Shown in pieces: positions 7,152-8,505 of a stretch of 8,505 nucleotides of DNA. The stretch is taken from assembly GCA_018883285.1 (NCBI GenBank), contig VEQJ01000039.1, forward strand, positions 1 to 8,505. The letters run 5' to 3'. How positions within the stretch are numbered: position 1 is the stretch's first letter; each line of letters begins with the position of its first letter. The notes under the pieces were generated by a model. That model did no database searches, was not told the DNA's origin, and was given only the letters and a program-made list of their open reading frames with translations. The DNA is from Alphaproteobacteria bacterium. GTDB lineage: Bacteria > Pseudomonadota > Alphaproteobacteria > CAISOG01. The translations under genes were made by a program, and so were the position numbers.

Positions 7152-7964
7152 ATGCGCAAAAAAATGACTGGAACGATAACAAGAACCAATAACCCTATAT
7201 TCCTTGAATCGGGTGTTTTTTTGCGATGTGACATAAATTATGCGCAGCATAATTATCAAAAATGGTGCGATGTGGTTGTCATAAGTCATTGTTTGGATAA
7301 ACCAATAAATGTATCAGAGCTCAGCCATGATAGATATCACGCTACAAAGGTTTTGGTTGCGCCATTAAGATCAAGACCGCTTTTAGAATCATTTAGCGTA
7401 TCTGTAAGTCCAGAAAAAATTTCTTATGTTGATTTAATTCAAGCAACCAGTGTTAATGCTTTTCAATTGCAAAACAATGCATCAAGAAATAGACATGACA
7501 GGATTCAGTGCGTCGATGCAATAAATTATCTTAATAAAAAAATATACGATATTTTTGATCAATCTTTCTCTAGAATAAACAGTCCCTACTGGGCTGTCCA
7601 TAAATTTTCTTGTGGCGCAGAACCATTGAAAGTAAAGCCAAGGCCAGTTCTCGTTATAGGATGTAGCGAAGATAAAGAAATTTCATATGTTTTATCTGCA
7701 ACAAAGAATTATCCAAATTATTATAAAAAAATAACTGATATATATTCTATAGAAAGCCAAGAAGTGGCGCCTAGCTTATCATATATTTGCGGTAGAAATC
7801 ATGATACAATAAGGTATCTTACGTTCGAGCCTTATGCAATGCGCACAAATCGTTTAGAATGTTACAGAGATAGTTGCGGTGGAAGTCTTGTTTTGCCGCC
7901 TCAAGATGTAATTTCTTTTAGCAAAAAACTGTTCTTATTTACGTTGGCACAGCAGATCCGCTAA
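7152..7964 (+). CDS. unrecognised protein encoded by an AT-rich, probably acquired gene
   Basis: A 270-residue soluble-looking protein with no family I recognise. I chose the ATG at 7152; an ATG at 7164 is equally possible. The frame extends up to a TTG at 7113, but that codon lies within the promoter. No Shine-Dalgarno precedes either ATG, so the mRNA may have a very short leader. Visible traits from residue 1: basic start MRKK; a hydrophobic strand WCDVVVISHC (38-47); PRPVLVIGCSEDKE (163-176), a strand-turn-helix-like block; and a Cys-containing C-terminal part with YICGRNHD (211-218) and LECYRDSCGG (235-244). There are nine Cys in all. There is no signal peptide or convincing transmembrane segment. 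Codons are strongly AT-biased (roughly one-third GC by eye) against GC-rich neighbours on both sides, indicating transfer. The last 30 bp overlap the convergent frame at 7935-8285. Confidence 0.8.
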   Translation: MRKKMTGTITRTNNPIFLESGVFLRCDINYAQHNYQKWCDVVVISHCLDKPINVSELSHDRYHATKVLVAPLRSRPLLESFSVSVSPEKISYVDLIQATSVNAFQLQNNASRNRHDRIQCVDAINYLNKKIYDIFDQSFSRINSPYWAVHKFSCGAEPLKVKPRPVLVIGCSEDKEISYVLSATKNYPNYYKKITDIYSIESQEVAPSLSYICGRNHDTIRYLTFEPYAMRTNRLECYRDSCGGSLVLPPQDVISFSKKLFLFTLAQQIR

Positions 7965-8285
7965 CCAAGCGCGGCGGAGGGTACGCAGCTGGTTGGCCAG
8001 GGCGGCGCCTGGGGGATAGCCCGCCGCCAGCAGGTCATCACCGTTGGTGGCAAAGCGCGCATCGCCCAGCCGTCGCATCACGTCAAGGGCTTGCTGGCGC
8101 GCATCGGCCAGTAATGCGGGGGTGTCGGCATCCCGCCCGCCTTGGTTCTCTGGCAAATTGTCGGTGGCATCTTGCCCGCCTTGGTTTTCCCCCTCCTGCT
8201 GGCCAGCCGCCCCCGTCGTCGCCCCCCAACCCTTTAGAGGCGCAATGGTGGGTTGATGGAACCGCCGCCCTGGCCGAATGGACAC
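7935..8285 (-). CDS. hypothetical protein, possible remnant with a CCA-adding-enzyme-like C-terminus
   Basis: A 116-codon GC-rich frame with host-like codons, opening at GTG 8285 and ending in TAA at 7935-7937. Its last ~50 residues (LGDARFATNGDDLLAAGYPP, then GAALANQLRTLRRAWLADLL) resemble the tail of alphaproteobacterial CCA tRNA nucleotidyltransferases, where a G-x-PPG-xxLxxxL-xxxxxxW pattern closes the protein. The catalytic N-terminal domain of such an enzyme is absent. The first half is low-complexity, including two ENQGG(Q/R)DA units. No Shine-Dalgarno precedes the GTG, and an in-frame TGA lies 3 nt upstream (8289-8291). Beyond that TGA the same frame stays open to about 8390, so this may be the 3' end of a longer gene interrupted by a nonsense codon and by the IS. 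It overlaps the convergent orphan gene by 30 bp. The family hint is moderate; intactness is doubtful. Confidence 0.45.
   Translation of the reverse strand: MSIRPGRRFHQPTIAPLKGWGATTGAAGQQEGENQGGQDATDNLPENQGGRDADTPALLADARQQALDVMRRLGDARFATNGDDLLAAGYPPGAALANQLRTLRRAWLADLLCQRK
8127..8189 (-). repeat. two-copy 39-bp in-frame tandem repeat
   Basis: The 24-bp unit starting GGCATCCCGCCCGCC at 8127 recurs at 8166 as GGCATCTTGCCCGCC, with three mismatches over 24 bp. The 39-bp period equals 13 codons, so the repeat preserves the minus-strand reading frame and yields two ENQGG(Q/R)DA units. Keeping frame suggests the duplication arose while the sequence was still coding. Confidence 0.6.
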
Positions 8286-8376
8286 TGCTCAGCACCATGA
8301 AACAAGAAGCAAGCCCCAACAGGCAATCAGCTGGAGCGTTGGCAGTCCTTTATCGAAATTTTTAAGGCGGAATATA
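8286..8376. other. short segment between the remnant ORF and the right-hand IS, no supported gene
   Basis: About 90 bp. On the minus strand the frame of the 7935-8285 ORF continues upstream past TGA 8289-8291 as a hydrophobic peptide (LPTLQLIACWGLLLVSWC just before the stop), resembling a membrane segment. On the plus strand a short frame reads NQLERWQSFIEIFKAEY. Neither is long enough to decide; it may be decayed sequence next to the insertion. Confidence 0.4.
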
Positions 8377-8383
8377 GGAACTG

Positions 8384-8412
8384 TCGACATTCATAGGGAG
8401 TTATGATAGAAT
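8384..8412 (+). promoter_or_regulatory. IS transposase promoter
   Basis: -35 TCGACA (8384-8389) and -10 TAGAAT (8407-8412), each one mismatch from the sigma70 consensus, are separated by exactly 17 nt. The promoter lies just inside the presumed IS left end and 21 nt upstream of the ORFA start codon, the usual arrangement for IS5-family elements. Confidence 0.65.
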
Positions 8413-8420
8413 CGCTCAAC

Positions 8421-8425
8421 GGAGG
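8421..8425 (+). promoter_or_regulatory. ribosome binding site of transposase ORFA
   Basis: GGAGG, followed by a further G, is placed 8 nt before ATG 8434. It is the strongest Shine-Dalgarno in the window and fixes the ORFA start. Confidence 0.75.
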
Positions 8426-8433
8426 GTGATGCT

Positions 8434-8505
8434 ATGTCATACACAAAATTTTTATTTGAAGATCAATGGAATGCGATCAAAGACGCATTGCCTGGCAAGC
8501 CTGGG
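8434..8505 (+). CDS. IS5-family transposase ORFA, N-terminal fragment cut by window end
   Basis: Twenty-four codons are visible, beginning MSYTKFLFEDQWNAIKDALPG. The pattern F-x-x-(D/E)-x-Q-W-x-x-I-x-x-x-L-P-G-K-P-G is the N-terminal helix and turn of IS5/IS427-group ORFA (DUF4096-type) proteins, the DNA-binding half of the split transposase normally joined to ORFB by programmed frameshifting. Promoter and RBS are intact. It continues beyond the window. Confidence 0.8.
   Translation, partial: MSYTKFLFEDQWNAIKDALPGKPG

Larger units (their letters stand above)
8377..8505 (+). mobile_element. IS5-family insertion sequence, left-hand end
   Basis: The element begins near GGAACTGTCGACATTC (about 8377-8392), followed by a promoter, a strong RBS and the start of ORFA; the window then ends. 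It has the same orientation as the IS piece at the left edge. The two visible parts do not overlap within an element (ORFA start here, ORFB end there), so identity of the two copies cannot be tested from this window. The left boundary is inferred from the position of the promoter and the partial match to the other element's right end. Confidence 0.65.

Noticed and set aside
8289..8291. TGA read as tryptophan, joining the minus frame 7935-8390 into one protein
   Set aside because: TGA serves as a normal stop in the C26 hydrolase gene and in the transposase, and conserved Trp positions use TGG, so recoding is unsupported; a nonsense mutation or separate frames are simpler.
8114..8365. Plus-strand 83-codon frame through the tandem repeat
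   Set aside because: Its residues are Pro/Ser/Arg-rich as expected of a shadow; the repeat period and codon use fit the minus-strand frame better.
1..8505. Window as a closed circular element
   Set aside because: The end and start do not overlap, and joining them would leave the middle of the transposase missing; housekeeping genes also argue for chromosome.

Overview
The window reads as a GC-rich bacterial chromosome segment, most likely from an alphaproteobacterium. The basis is the SecA protein: the stretch after [10 protein letters not shown], the insert that follows, and the [25 protein letters not shown] continuation have the alphaproteobacterial look. Housekeeping genes use GC-rich codons, and the standard genetic code holds, with TAA, TAG and TGA all used as stops. 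Genus cannot be named from this sequence alone.

Layout, left to right. (1) Positions 1-~456 hold the 3' part of an IS5-family transposase (ORFB) and the right end of that element. (2) Positions 455-631 are a 58-codon 3' remnant of an unidentified gene, apparently beheaded by the IS. (3) cysS (minus, 656-2287) encodes an unusually long cysteinyl-tRNA synthetase. (4) A 201-bp divergent promoter region separates it from secA (plus, 2489-5218), the preprotein translocase ATPase, which here lacks the usual C-terminal zinc motif. (5) Convergent to secA lies a two-gene minus-strand operon: a class I glutamine-amidotransferase-like gamma-glutamyl hydrolase (6076-6933) overlapping by ATGA with an exonuclease III/AP endonuclease gene (5291-6079). 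(6) An AT-rich island, about 7081-7940, carries one unrecognised gene with its own sigma70-like promoter and a nearby inverted repeat. It is very different in base composition from its neighbours and probably horizontally acquired. (7) A minus-strand GC-rich reading frame (7935-8285) whose last ~50 residues resemble the C-terminal tail of CCA-adding enzymes overlaps the end of the island gene. (8) The window ends in the left end, promoter, RBS and first 24 codons of ORFA of an IS5-family element.

The core genes are ordinary housekeeping functions (tRNA charging, protein export, DNA repair, amino-acid or polyamine-related hydrolysis) and do not form one pathway. The accessory signal is at the edges: same-orientation IS5-family pieces at both ends, two gene remnants next to them, and one AT-rich orphan gene. 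The IS pieces may simply be repeats where an assembly broke, or may be genuine flanking copies. No CRISPR array, tRNA, rRNA or multi-gene defence cassette is visible. The best candidates for something undescribed are the orphan AT-rich gene and the modified SecA C-terminus.
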